A stretch of DNA of 64,000 nucleotides from Mycobacterium sp. ENV421. GTDB lineage: Bacteria; Actinomycetota; Actinomycetes; Mycobacteriales; Mycobacteriaceae. Shown in pieces: positions 53,471 to 61,785 of this stretch (position 1 is its first letter; each line of letters opens with the position of its first letter). Where the stretch lies: assembly GCF_002887815.1 (NCBI RefSeq), contig NZ_PDHO01000018.1, positions 1 to 64,000 of the forward strand, given 5' to 3'. The notes beneath the pieces are model-generated. The model had not been told where the DNA came from, did no database searches, and saw only the letters and a list, made by a program, of their open reading frames with translations. A program made the translations under genes and the position numbers.

Positions 53471-55207
53471 ATGAGGGCGGTGACCGACACTGTCGGACCG
53501 AACGGGAATCGCAAGGCGGGTTCGCCGCTGCGTGACACATTGTCGGGTCTTCGTCTGCGCGAGCTACTTGCCGAGGTCCAGGACCGGGTAGAGCAGATCG
53601 TCGAAGGTCGGGACCGACTCGACGGCCTGGTCGAAGCGATGCTGGTGGTGACCTCCGGTCTGGAATTGGACGTCACGCTCAAAACCATCGTTCACACGGC
53701 GATCGACCTCGTCGACGCCCGCTACGGAGCGCTGGGCGTACGCGGCCACGACCATGAGCTCGTCGAGTTCATCTACGAGGGCATCGACGCCGAAACCCAT
53801 GAACTGATCGGCCCGCTGCCCTCCGGACGCGGCGTCCTCGGCCACCTGATCGACGAACCGAAACCGATCCGGCTCGACAACATCACGCAGCACCCGGCAT
53901 CGGTGGGCTTCCCGCCGAATCACCCGCCCATGCGCACCTTCCTCGGCGTTCCGGTGCGGATCCGCGACGAGGTGTACGGCAACCTATATCTCACCGACAA
54001 GGCGGACGGGCAGCCGTTCAGCGAGGACGACGAAGTCCTGGTCGAGGCGTTGGCCGCCGCGGCGGGTATCGCGATCGACAACGCCCGTCTCTACGAACAG
54101 TCCCGCACGCGGCAGTCCTGGATCGAGGCGACCCGCGACATCGGCACCGAGTTGCTGGGTGGTGCGGACCCGGCCCAGGTGTTCCGGCTCATCGCCGACG
54201 AGGCGCTCAAACTCACCGCGGCGGACGTGGTACTGGTCGCGGTGCCCAGCGATATTCAGCTGCCCGTCGACCAGGTCGAGGAATTGCTGGTGGTCGAGAC
54301 GGCGGGCAAGGTCGGCCAGCCCGAATCATTGCCGCCAATCACCGTGCGGGACAGCGTGATCGGCCACGCCTTCGCCGCGCAGGCACCGCAGCGGTTCACC
54401 GACATCAGCGACGAGCTGCCCGCGATACCCGGGATCGGCGCCGCGCTGGTCCTGCCGTTGCGCACCACCGACACCGCCGCCGGGGTGGTGGTGATCCTGC
54501 GGCGTACCGGCAGGCAGACGTTCAGCCACGAACAGCTCGACATGATGGCGGGCTTCGCCGACCAGGCGACGCTGGCCTGGCAGTTGGCCTCGACCCAGCG
54601 GCACCTGCGCGAACTCGACGTGCTCTCCGACCGCGACCGGATCGCCCGCGACCTGCACGACCACGTCATCCAACGGTTGTTCGCAATCGGCCTTTCCCTG
54701 CAGGGCACGATCCCGCGCAGCCGGCTGCCCGAAGTGCGCCAGCGCCTGACGAGCAGCGTGGACGACCTGCAGGAGGTCATCCAGGAGATCCGCACCGCGA
54801 TCTTCGACCTGCACGGCGGGTCGGTGGGCGCCACCACACAGCTGCGTCAGCGCCTCGACGACGCGGTCAATGCGTTCGCCGGTTCGGGGCCGCGGATCGC
54901 CATTCAGTACGTCGGACCGTTGTCGGTCGTCGAGGCGGGGCTGGCCGATCACGCCGAGGCGGTGGTTCGCGAGGCGGTCAGCAACGCGGTGCGCCACGCT
55001 GACGCCCAGTCACTCAGCGTCACTGTGCGGGTGGAGGACGAACTCGCGATCGAGGTGATCGACGACGGCCGCGGTATGCCGGCCGAGGTCAACCCCAGTG
55101 GGTTGATCAACCTGCGTCGCCGCGCGTACGAGGTCGGCGGGGACTTCACCGTCGACAACGCCGAAGGCGGCGGTACGGTGCTTCGCTGGAGCGCACCACT
55201 GCCGTAA
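53471..55207 (+). CDS. dosS: Heme-based sensor histidine kinase DosS/DosT
   Basis: A 578-residue soluble kinase with two GAF domains (about 60-205 and 230-370), then HisKA_3 and HATPase_c. GAF-A keeps the heme-ligand region: FPPNHPPMRTFLG puts the proximal His at about 151, and Tyr173 (NLYLTDK) matches the oxygen-gating tyrosine. The phosphoacceptor is in RDLHDHVIQRL (His396), the N box is EAVSNAVRHA and the G box is DDGRGMP. ATG 53471 gives the exact length of M. tuberculosis DosS; an earlier TTG overlapping the dosR stop has no Shine-Dalgarno. DosS versus DosT cannot be separated by sequence alone, but gene order favours DosS. Confidence 0.93.
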   Translation: MRAVTDTVGPNGNRKAGSPLRDTLSGLRLRELLAEVQDRVEQIVEGRDRLDGLVEAMLVVTSGLELDVTLKTIVHTAIDLVDARYGALGVRGHDHELVEFIYEGIDAETHELIGPLPSGRGVLGHLIDEPKPIRLDNITQHPASVGFPPNHPPMRTFLGVPVRIRDEVYGNLYLTDKADGQPFSEDDEVLVEALAAAAGIAIDNARLYEQSRTRQSWIEATRDIGTELLGGADPAQVFRLIADEALKLTAADVVLVAVPSDIQLPVDQVEELLVVETAGKVGQPESLPPITVRDSVIGHAFAAQAPQRFTDISDELPAIPGIGAALVLPLRTTDTAAGVVVILRRTGRQTFSHEQLDMMAGFADQATLAWQLASTQRHLRELDVLSDRDRIARDLHDHVIQRLFAIGLSLQGTIPRSRLPEVRQRLTSSVDDLQEVIQEIRTAIFDLHGGSVGATTQLRQRLDDAVNAFAGSGPRIAIQYVGPLSVVEAGLADHAEAVVREAVSNAVRHADAQSLSVTVRVEDELAIEVIDDGRGMPAEVNPSGLINLRRRAYEVGGDFTVDNAEGGGTVLRWSAPLP

Positions 55208-55208
55208 G

Positions 55209-55225
55209 GCCTTGGCGTCCAAGGC
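55209..55225 (+). terminator. Terminator candidate between dosS and the convergent USP gene
   Basis: GCCTTGG and CCAAGGC form a 7-bp stem with a 3-nt loop just after the dosS stop, followed by GTTT. It would serve both convergent units. Confidence 0.5.
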
Positions 55226-55233
55226 GTTTGAGG

Positions 55234-56115
55234 CTAGCCGCTGCGCGCGACGATCACCGGCTGCCGGGACCCGTGCACCACCGCGGTGCTGACCGACCCC
55301 AGCAGCATCCCGGCGAATCCACCCCGTCCGTGGCTGCCGAGGACGGTCAACTGCGCCGACTCCGACTGCTCGATGAGCTGTTGCGCGGGCCGGTCGGCCA
55401 CCACCAGCCGGTGCACCACGACATCGGGGTAGCGCTCCTGCCAGCCGGCCAGCCGCTCGGCCAGTGTCTCTTCGGCGATCGACCGCAGTGCCGACCAGTC
55501 CAGACCGGGGAATTCGAACACCCCGGTGTCACTCCAGGCGTGCACGGCGACCAGTTCCACCCCGCGCAACGAGGCCTGCTCGTATGCGATTTCCAGCGCC
55601 TTCTCCGAGGCCGGTGAACCGTCGACGCCGACGACCACCGGGGCCTTCGACGGGCGGGCCGTCAACGTGTCCTCGTCGTGGATGATCGCCACCGGGCAGT
55701 GCGCGTGGTGGACCAGGCCGGTGCTGACCGAACCCAGCAGACTGCGGGCCAGCGCGCCGCGACCCCGGCACCCGACCACGATCAGCTGGGCGTCTTTGGA
55801 CAGGTCGGCCAGCGTCGGTATCGGAGAGCCACTCACGATCTCGGTGGTGACCTTCACGTCCTTGGCGGCCGCTGCGACGGTTTCAGTCGCGCTCTCCAGA
55901 ATCTCACGAGCCGAATCTTCCTGCCACTGAAGGTAACCGCTGGGAACGGGCACTTCGGGGAAGGTCATCACCACGGGCGAGCTGAGCACATGCACCAGGT
56001 GCACCTGTGCCCCACGCAACGCCGCGTCGCGTGCCGCCCAGTCGACGGCAACCTTCGACTCCGGGGATCCGTCCACACCAACGACGATGTCGTATTTCGT
56101 TGCAGAGGTTGACAT
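55234..56115 (-). CDS. Tandem universal stress protein
   Basis: A 293-residue protein with two complete ATP-binding USP domains: YDIVVGVDGSPESKVAVDWA with GCRGRGALARSLLGSVSTG, then VVVGVDGSPASEKALEIAY with GSHGRGGFAGMLLGSVST. It resembles DosR-regulon USPs such as Rv2623 and Rv2005c. ATG 56115 with AAGGA 7 nt upstream. It lies 20 nt after the acg-like gene and is probably cotranscribed with it under DosR. Confidence 0.9.
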   Translation of the reverse strand: MSTSATKYDIVVGVDGSPESKVAVDWAARDAALRGAQVHLVHVLSSPVVMTFPEVPVPSGYLQWQEDSAREILESATETVAAAAKDVKVTTEIVSGSPIPTLADLSKDAQLIVVGCRGRGALARSLLGSVSTGLVHHAHCPVAIIHDEDTLTARPSKAPVVVGVDGSPASEKALEIAYEQASLRGVELVAVHAWSDTGVFEFPGLDWSALRSIAEETLAERLAGWQERYPDVVVHRLVVADRPAQQLIEQSESAQLTVLGSHGRGGFAGMLLGSVSTAVVHGSRQPVIVARSG

Positions 56116-56135
56116 TTGATATTCCTTCCGGGTTG

Positions 56136-57125
56136 TCATGCCACACGACTGTCGAGCCCGTCGACCACTTCGGAGAATGGCCGGCGCGGGGTGGCAGGCA
56201 GTGGGTCGGCGTTCACCGCCGCCCAGCCGATACGCACCAGCATCTGCGGATAGCCGCTGGTACCGAAGACGTCTTCGCGCACCGCTTGTCGTGTTTCGCT
56301 GATCTCCAGCGGCTCGGTGACCGGGCACGTCGCCAACCCCATGGCGGTGGCCGACAGCAGCACCAGGCTGGTCGCCTCGCCGGCGCGCAACCGGGCCAGG
56401 TCGTCGTCGGTCTCGGTTCCGAGCGCGAGCAGGACGGCGTTGTCCTCGGCGGCAGGCGTTTCCGACGGCTGCGCCAGGATCGGGCCTGCGAACACTCGGG
56501 CCGGCAGCGTCGCGTGCTGATCGGGTGCGGGAGTGTTGTGGGCGGGCACTCCCGCCAGCGACCCGTACCGGCCGCTCCAGGCGCTGAGCTCACTGAGATA
56601 GTCGGCGTCAGCGGCGTGCCTGGACACCGATCGGGCGACGATCTCCGTCAGATGAGGCAGCAGGTCCAGCTGGCGCAGCATCACCCCCGCCCGTGCGGCG
56701 CGGGCACCCATCAACGCGATGTCACCACCGGGTACCGGCCATGAGCTGAAGGTGCGCCGATCGGTACGACGTCGGGTGATCGCGGCGGCCAGGGTGACGT
56801 CGAGTTCACCGGCGGCGAGCGGCTGCACCTCGATCGACGCCAGGTGAGCGCTGTCGGCCGGATCGGGGAACCGCCGGATCGTGGCCTGCCACCCCAGCGC
56901 GGCCAATGCGACGGTGCAATGGTGCAACGCGGCGCCGCAGCTGACGAGCATGTCGCGACGGTCGGGATCGGTGTTCGGCAGGTGTCTGCTGGGGTCCGCG
57001 TACAGATGCAGGCTGCTGGGCCCGACCCGCCAGTGCCAGGGCTGCGAGTTGTGCACCGACGGCGCCCGCATCGCCAGGCTCAGCACAGTCCGAATGGTCT
57101 CGGGCTCGGGAAACGGCACGCTCAT
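56136..57125 (-). CDS. Acg-like nitroreductase-family protein
   Basis: A 329-residue protein of the Acg (Rv2032)/Rv3131/Rv3127 group. It has the nitroreductase-like start MRAPSVHNSQPWHWRV and duplicated nitroreductase halves. The family phrases ITRRRTDRRTF, LLSATAMGLATCPVTEPLE and GYPQMLVRIGWA are all present. M. tuberculosis members are DosR-induced, and Acg itself sequesters FMN rather than reducing nitro compounds. ATG 57125; DosR-box-like sites lie 35-70 nt upstream. An extended reading frame upstream is not used. Confidence 0.88.
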   Translation of the reverse strand: MSVPFPEPETIRTVLSLAMRAPSVHNSQPWHWRVGPSSLHLYADPSRHLPNTDPDRRDMLVSCGAALHHCTVALAALGWQATIRRFPDPADSAHLASIEVQPLAAGELDVTLAAAITRRRTDRRTFSSWPVPGGDIALMGARAARAGVMLRQLDLLPHLTEIVARSVSRHAADADYLSELSAWSGRYGSLAGVPAHNTPAPDQHATLPARVFAGPILAQPSETPAAEDNAVLLALGTETDDDLARLRAGEATSLVLLSATAMGLATCPVTEPLEISETRQAVREDVFGTSGYPQMLVRIGWAAVNADPLPATPRRPFSEVVDGLDSRVA

Positions 57126-57160
57126 ACGTCCACTGTCGCCGCGCCACCCAGGATCTGACA

Positions 57161-57196
57161 GGGGCGTAAGTCCCAAGCTGTGGGGACTTGAGTGGG
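57161..57196 (-). promoter_or_regulatory. Tandem DosR boxes upstream of the acg-like gene
   Basis: GGGGCGTAAGTCCC (57161-57174) matches 12 of 14 core DosR-box bases. GGGACTTGAGTGGG (57183-57196) matches 10 of 14, with an intact GGGACT half. Centres are 22 bp apart, about two helical turns, as in other DosR promoters with paired boxes. Confidence 0.65.
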
Positions 57197-57208
57197 CTGA
57201 TCCCAGCG

Positions 57209-57946
57209 TCAGGGATGTCTGCTGGTCACTCCCCCGTCGACCACCAGGTGGGCTCCGGTGATGAACGACGCCTTCGGCGACATCAGGAACGCCACCGCCG
57301 CGCCGACCTCGTCCGGGTTCCCCAGCCTGCCGATCGGCGCGGCCGCCTCGAAACCCTCGCGCACCTCGTCGACGTCGAGCGCGATCTGCAGCATCGGGGT
57401 GCGAATGAAGCCGGGGCACACCGCGTTGACCCGGATCCCGTCCGGACCCAGCTGAGCTGCCATCGATCGGGTCAGCCCCAGCAGGCCGGCCTTGGAGGCG
57501 CAGTAGGCCGGGATGAACGGGTTGGCGGTCAGTCCCTCGATGCTCGAGATGCCGACGATCGCGGGGGCTGCACCGACACGGGCGGCCTCCTGCAGGTGTG
57601 GCAGCAGCAGTTGCGACAGGATCGCCTGGGCGCGCAGGTTGACGTCGAGCACCGCATCCCAGGATTCCTCGGTGAAAGCGCCGACCGGTTCGGCGATGAC
57701 CCGCCCGGCGGCGTGCACCAGCCCGTCGATTCCGTCCATCGCGGCCGCGGCGGCGTCGACGGCAGCACTCAACGCGTCGCCGTCGCACACGTCGATCACG
57801 GTGTGCGGCATACCGAGTGCCTCGGCCACCTCCGCCACCGCCGGGGCGATGTCCCACAGCGCGACTCGGCGTCCGTCGGCGATCAGCGCCTCGGCTGAAG
57901 CACGGCCGATCCCCGACGCGGCTCCGGTGACGATGACACCACTCAT
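57209..57946 (-). CDS. Short-chain dehydrogenase/reductase
   Basis: A 245-residue classical SDR: VTGAASGIGRAS for the nucleotide, LVHAAGRV, catalytic Ser in GISSIEGL and YCASK (Tyr-X3-Lys), and a C-terminal VDGGVTSRHP. An Asp after strand 2 (ALWDIAP) favours NAD. It likely oxidises a 3-hydroxyacyl-CoA or hydroxysteroid-type substrate given its neighbours. ATG with GAGGAGG 7 nt upstream, overlapping the SnoaL gene stop (ATGA). Last in its operon. Confidence 0.87.
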   Translation of the reverse strand: MSGVIVTGAASGIGRASAEALIADGRRVALWDIAPAVAEVAEALGMPHTVIDVCDGDALSAAVDAAAAAMDGIDGLVHAAGRVIAEPVGAFTEESWDAVLDVNLRAQAILSQLLLPHLQEAARVGAAPAIVGISSIEGLTANPFIPAYCASKAGLLGLTRSMAAQLGPDGIRVNAVCPGFIRTPMLQIALDVDEVREGFEAAAPIGRLGNPDEVGAAVAFLMSPKASFITGAHLVVDGGVTSRHP

Positions 57947-58401
57947 GTGTCGGCCTCCTCGGTCAACTTCGCCCGCCTGAGCGGACTCGGCGGATTGTCG
58001 AACCAGAGGTTCTCCTCGCGCAGCTGCCTGCTGCGCCATCCGCTGTCGGTGCGGACCATAACGTGGTGGTAGTAACCGCCGCACGCGCTTGTCTCAGTCG
58101 CGCCCGGCAGCAGCATAGGGTTGTAGAACATGGCTCGCACTGTTGCGGTGTCACCGTCGATGTCCGCCTCGATGTTGGTGACGAAGTGTTGCGTCATCGG
58201 CATCAGCACCAGCGATCGCTCCAGCCAGGAGCAGACCTCGTCGCGGCCGTCCTCCGGGCCGCCGACGGAGCTGTAATCGAGACGGGCATCGTCGGTGAAC
58301 AAGGACCGCAGCAGATCCCAGTCATGGGTGTCGACTGCCCGGGCGTAACGGTGCAGGACCGACGCGATCTCGAGTTCGTCGCTGACGCGCTGCACGTCCA
58401 T
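57943..58401 (-). CDS. SnoaL-like (NTF2-fold) protein
   Basis: A 152-residue NTF2-like cone-fold protein. It has LHRYARAVDTHDWDLLRSLFTDDARLDYSS-type sequence (shown by its start LHRYARAVDTHDWDLL) and GGYYHHVMVRTDSGWRSRQL. Members act as isomerases, dehydratases or small-subunit-like partners in steroid and aromatic catabolism. ATG 58401 with AGAGGTG upstream; it is 2 nt after the Bfd gene stop. Substrate unknown. Confidence 0.82.
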   Translation of the reverse strand: MDVQRVSDELEIASVLHRYARAVDTHDWDLLRSLFTDDARLDYSSVGGPEDGRDEVCSWLERSLVLMPMTQHFVTNIEADIDGDTATVRAMFYNPMLLPGATETSACGGYYHHVMVRTDSGWRSRQLREENLWFDNPPSPLRRAKLTEEADT

Positions 58402-58403
58402 CG

Positions 58404-58607
58404 TCACCTCTTGTGTAGGAAGCCGTTGTGGCGCTTGCGTTCCGCCGAGTCGGCCGCGTCGATGATGGCACGAACCGTGCGTCGGCAGCGGCCGCATTCG
58501 GCGCCCGCTCCGCACGCCTTCGCGACCTGTTTGGTGGTGGTGGCGCCCGCCTCGACGGCCTCGGCCACCACCTGGCTCGTGACACCGTTGCAAAGGCAGA
58601 CGAACAT
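58404..58607 (-). CDS. Bfd-type [2Fe-2S] ferredoxin
   Basis: A 67-residue protein with four cysteines spaced CVCLC-style: Cys4 and Cys6, then Cys38 and Cys41 (CLCNGV and ECGRC), the pattern of bacterioferritin-associated ferredoxins. No bacterioferritin gene is in view, so it may feed electrons to an oxygenase or another enzyme of this cluster rather than to ferritin. It is placed between the SnoaL-like gene (2 nt) and the dimeric-barrel gene (10 nt). Confidence 0.9.
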   Translation of the reverse strand: MFVCLCNGVTSQVVAEAVEAGATTTKQVAKACGAGAECGRCRRTVRAIIDAADSAERKRHNGFLHKR

Positions 58608-58617
58608 CGGTTGATCC

Positions 58618-59256
58618 TCAGCCGGTTTCGTCCAGCCGCATGATGTGCTGCAGCCGGCCGACGAAGACCGGCGGGTAGGCCCCGACTCCGGTGTGGCCCA
58701 TCCACTCCGCCGCCACGTCGGGATGACTCACCCAGTCGGAGGCGTCGGCTTCGTCGTCGAGTTCTTGCAGGATCATCACTTCGTGGTCGTCGTCGAAGGC
58801 CTTGAAGATGCGTACGGCCCGCACCCCGGCGGCCTCAAACCGCGGCAGTCCCTGGTGAACTCGCCCGATCATCGCGGGGACGTCGTCGACCGCGGCGATC
58901 GCCCCGACGATCACCCCCGGCGGGGTCGCCTCGGACGGCTCGACGAGCGTGACCTTGTCCACCGTCTCGCCGGCGAAGATGGCAGGGATGTCGTCGAGCC
59001 CCACAGCGTCGAACCAGTTGAGGAACACCCGCGAGCGCAAGACCTCGAGGATGGGCTCTTTGCTCCGCAGTGAGATGGTGACCATGACGCGACCACGCTC
59101 ACGCGTCGAGGTGTAGACCAACACGTAATGCGCGCCGAGCTCGGCGAGCGCGGACTCGCTGCGTTGCAGCACCGGCCAGACCCGGCTGGGATCCGGGACC
59201 CGGTAGTCCATAGCCAGCACGAGCGTGTGGGTCTCGACCTCCGCCGCGCCGTCCAT
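58618..59256 (-). CDS. Uncharacterised duplicated alpha+beta-barrel-like protein
   Basis: A 212-residue soluble protein with two similar halves. Each has a beta strand, helix and two strands (THTLVLAMDYRV, then VMVTISLRSKEP; later VIVGAIAAVDD, then EVMILQELDDE), like dimeric-barrel or antibiotic-monooxygenase-like folds. It conserves SDWVSHPDVAAEW in the second half. Related proteins occur in mycobacterial lipid clusters but have no assigned reaction. Start ATG 59256; 10 nt before the Bfd gene. Confidence 0.7.
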   Translation of the reverse strand: MDGAAEVETHTLVLAMDYRVPDPSRVWPVLQRSESALAELGAHYVLVYTSTRERGRVMVTISLRSKEPILEVLRSRVFLNWFDAVGLDDIPAIFAGETVDKVTLVEPSEATPPGVIVGAIAAVDDVPAMIGRVHQGLPRFEAAGVRAVRIFKAFDDDHEVMILQELDDEADASDWVSHPDVAAEWMGHTGVGAYPPVFVGRLQHIMRLDETG

Positions 59257-59264
59257 GCCGACGC

Positions 59265-59567
59265 CTAGTCGCTGGCCGGCAGCGGTTTTGCGGTCTTCTG
59301 CTCCAACGGTGTGGTGCCGACACTGAGACTGCCGGCTCCGGCCTTGGTGACCAGAAGTTCGGCGCCGTCGGAGTCGACGTAACGCTTACCCATCACAGTG
59401 CCGCCGGAGAACTCCGGATCCAGTTGCGCGCCTTCGGTTTTCTCGCCATCCAGCGGGATCATCGGGACGCCGCCGGCCCGCAGGTCGTCGAGACTTTCCG
59501 ATGAGCGCACGACGATCACCTGGGTGTCGCATACCTGGCTCTGCAGTCGGGTGCCGGTCTTGATCAT
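59265..59567 (-). CDS. Conserved hypothetical protein
   Basis: A 100-residue soluble protein with a strongly patterned N-terminus (KTGTRLQSQVCDTQVIVVR), a central MIPLDGEKTEG and a C-terminal part with MGKRYVDSDGAELLVTKAGA. A single cysteine at about 13 and a mixed beta structure are all that can be seen. The pattern recurs in actinobacteria next to acyl-CoA synthetases, as here (15 nt downstream of one). No function proposed. Confidence 0.7.
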   Translation of the reverse strand: MIKTGTRLQSQVCDTQVIVVRSSESLDDLRAGGVPMIPLDGEKTEGAQLDPEFSGGTVMGKRYVDSDGAELLVTKAGAGSLSVGTTPLEQKTAKPLPASD

Positions 59568-59582
59568 GTTGTCCTCCTGGGA

Positions 59583-61079
59583 TCACGGGGTGGCGGTCGG
59601 CGACTTGAGCTCGTCGGCAAGCTGGCGGCGAAGCACCTTGCCGGTCGGTGTGGTGGGCAATTCGTGGCGGAACACCACCCGGTCCGGGGTGCGTGAACCA
59701 CGCAGCTGGGTGCGCACATGGGCGCGCAGGTCTTCCGGATCCGGGGTGATGTCGGCGACGGGCACGACGACGGCGACCATGATCTGGCCCCATTCGTCAT
59801 CTTCGACGCCGACGACGGCGACGTCCCGCACGTGGGGATGTTCGACGAGGACGTCCTCCACCTCCGCCGGGGCGATGTTCTCCCCGCCGCGGATGATGGT
59901 GTCGTCGGAGCGTCCGCCGATGAACAGGTATCCGTCGGCATCGAGGTAGGCGACATCCTTGGTGGGGAACCAGCCTTCGGCGTCGAGCACCGAGCCGATC
60001 TCGGCGTAGCGGCCCGACACCTGATCGCCGCGGACGTAGAGCTCGCCGACCTCCTCGGGGCCCAGGACCGTACCGTCGTCGGCGCGGATCTGCACCTCGA
60101 TCCCCGGCACGGGCTGACCGACCGAGCCGAGCCTCTTGCGGGCGGACTCGTCAGCGGCCGCATGCGCCGCCCGGTGGTCGTCCGGGCTGAGAACGGCGAT
60201 GGTGGAACTGGTTTCGGTCAGGCCGTAGGCGTTGACGAAGCCCACCGCGGGCAGCAGCTCGAGCGCCTTGCGTACCAGGGGCAGGGCAACTTTGGAGCCG
60301 CCGTATGCCAGTGACCGCAGCGACGGCAACGGCGTGGGGTTGGTCTCCAGCTCGGTGATGATGCGATCGAGCATCGTCGGCACCACGGTGGCGCTGGTGA
60401 CCGCTTCGGTGGAGGCCAGCCGGATCCACTCGCGCGCGTCGAACTTGGGCAGGTACACCATCTTTCGGCCGGCGTACAGATTCGACAGCGCCGCACTGAC
60501 GCCGGCGATGTGGTACGGCGGCACGCAGATCAGTGCGGCGTCTCCGGGCTCGGCGGACGCGAACTCGACAGTGCCGGTCACATAGCTGGTGAGGTTGTTG
60601 TGCGACAGCTCGACGGCTTTGGGCCGCGACGTGGTCCCGGAGGTGAACAGCACCACCGCGATGTCGTCGGGATCCGGGAATTCGGCGACCGGCTCGGCCG
60701 TCGCTGCCGCGGCCAGGAACTCCCGTGATTCGATTCGCGCAGCACCCAAACCGGCCACCACGTCGCCGTATTCGGCGTCGAAGACGATCAACGGGTCGGG
60801 TAGCCGGTCGATGAGTTCGGCCAGCGCCTCGGCCGACAGGCGATAGTTCAGCGGCGTGAACGCCCGTGCGGCACGCGCCGAGGCGAAGATGAGCAGCGGC
60901 AGCATGACCCCGCCGAGGCCGACGTAGACCACGCTGCCGGCACCGCGGGAGTCAATGACGCCCGCCCCGCCGTCGGCGAGCGTGTTCAGCTCGCCCACGG
61001 TGAGTCGCTGGTCGTCGCTGACCACCCCGACGCGCTCGGCATCGGAGGCGGCCATCTCCAACAACAGTGCCACGCTCAT
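59583..61079 (-). CDS. Acyl-CoA synthetase (AMP-forming)
   Basis: A 498-residue ANL-superfamily ligase. The A3 core is LFTSGTTSRPKAVELSH, the A5 motif is AYGLTETSS, the hinge is GGRSDDTIIRGGENIAP and the C-terminal lysine is in TPTGKVLRR. It should activate a carboxylic acid with ATP and CoA, probably the first step of this catabolic cluster. GAGGA lies just upstream of the ATG (61079). It sits 25 nt after the Mce-associated gene. Substrate not inferable. Confidence 0.9.
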   Translation of the reverse strand: MSVALLLEMAASDAERVGVVSDDQRLTVGELNTLADGGAGVIDSRGAGSVVYVGLGGVMLPLLIFASARAARAFTPLNYRLSAEALAELIDRLPDPLIVFDAEYGDVVAGLGAARIESREFLAAAATAEPVAEFPDPDDIAVVLFTSGTTSRPKAVELSHNNLTSYVTGTVEFASAEPGDAALICVPPYHIAGVSAALSNLYAGRKMVYLPKFDAREWIRLASTEAVTSATVVPTMLDRIITELETNPTPLPSLRSLAYGGSKVALPLVRKALELLPAVGFVNAYGLTETSSTIAVLSPDDHRAAHAAADESARKRLGSVGQPVPGIEVQIRADDGTVLGPEEVGELYVRGDQVSGRYAEIGSVLDAEGWFPTKDVAYLDADGYLFIGGRSDDTIIRGGENIAPAEVEDVLVEHPHVRDVAVVGVEDDEWGQIMVAVVVPVADITPDPEDLRAHVRTQLRGSRTPDRVVFRHELPTTPTGKVLRRQLADELKSPTATP

Positions 61080-61104
61080 CGATTGGTCCTCCTGCTCAGC
61101 TGGC

Positions 61105-61785
61105 CTAGATCGGATTGAATTCGGAGATCAACCAGTGGCCGTCGGTCTTGGTCAGCTTCACCATGACGCTGCTGGTCGCCAGGGCCGGATCGGGCCGATC
61201 CTTGCTGGTGGTCACCTGATTGACGAAGACCAGCACTGTCGCGTCACCGGGGTGCATCTCCGAGAGCGCCGCCCGCGCGACGGTCGCCTCGGTTTTGACG
61301 CCCTTCTGCTTGGCCGCCGGTGCGACGATCTGGTCGGTGAATTGGCTGTAGTACTTGAGGAATTCGCCGGTGAGGTGCGCCTTGGCGTTGGCCAGGTCCT
61401 TGTCAAGGCTGTCCGGGGAGTACGACAGCAAGGCCACCGTGCCGTCGCGGGCGGCGTTGATCGCCTGCTGCTGAGCCGCGGAATTGGTCTGCTGATCCGG
61501 CCGGTACAACCACCAGTAGACGCCGCCGGCGGCACCCGCGGAAGCGACCAGCAATACCACCAGCAGGACCGCCGCCCAGTGCCTACCGGCCCAACTCAGC
61601 GGACCGCGCCGTGCACCCGAGGCCGGGGTTTCGGCTTCGGTAGTGGCTTCGCCAGCGGTGTCGTCCCCCTCGGCGGCCTCGGCGGTGGTTTCCGCATCCA
61701 GTTCCGTAGCGGTCGACTCCTCGTCGACGACGGCTACCTCTGTGTTGTCGCCCTCAACAGGCTCGGTGGTCTTGTCACTGCTCAT
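61105..61785 (-). CDS. Mce-associated membrane protein
   Basis: A 226-residue protein. An acidic, disordered cytoplasmic N-terminus (about 65 residues, Glu/Thr/Asp-rich) precedes a single membrane helix (WAAVLLVVLLVASAGAAGGVYWWL) and an extracytoplasmic domain typical of Mam proteins: ARDGTVALLSYSPDSLDKDL, LTGEFLKYYSQF and the Cys-free end KTDGHWLISEFNPI. Mam proteins accompany Mce lipid importers, but no mce genes are in the window. Its ATG overlaps the second Mam stop (ATGA). Confidence 0.87.
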   Translation of the reverse strand: MSSDKTTEPVEGDNTEVAVVDEESTATELDAETTAEAAEGDDTAGEATTEAETPASGARRGPLSWAGRHWAAVLLVVLLVASAGAAGGVYWWLYRPDQQTNSAAQQQAINAARDGTVALLSYSPDSLDKDLANAKAHLTGEFLKYYSQFTDQIVAPAAKQKGVKTEATVARAALSEMHPGDATVLVFVNQVTTSKDRPDPALATSSVMVKLTKTDGHWLISEFNPI

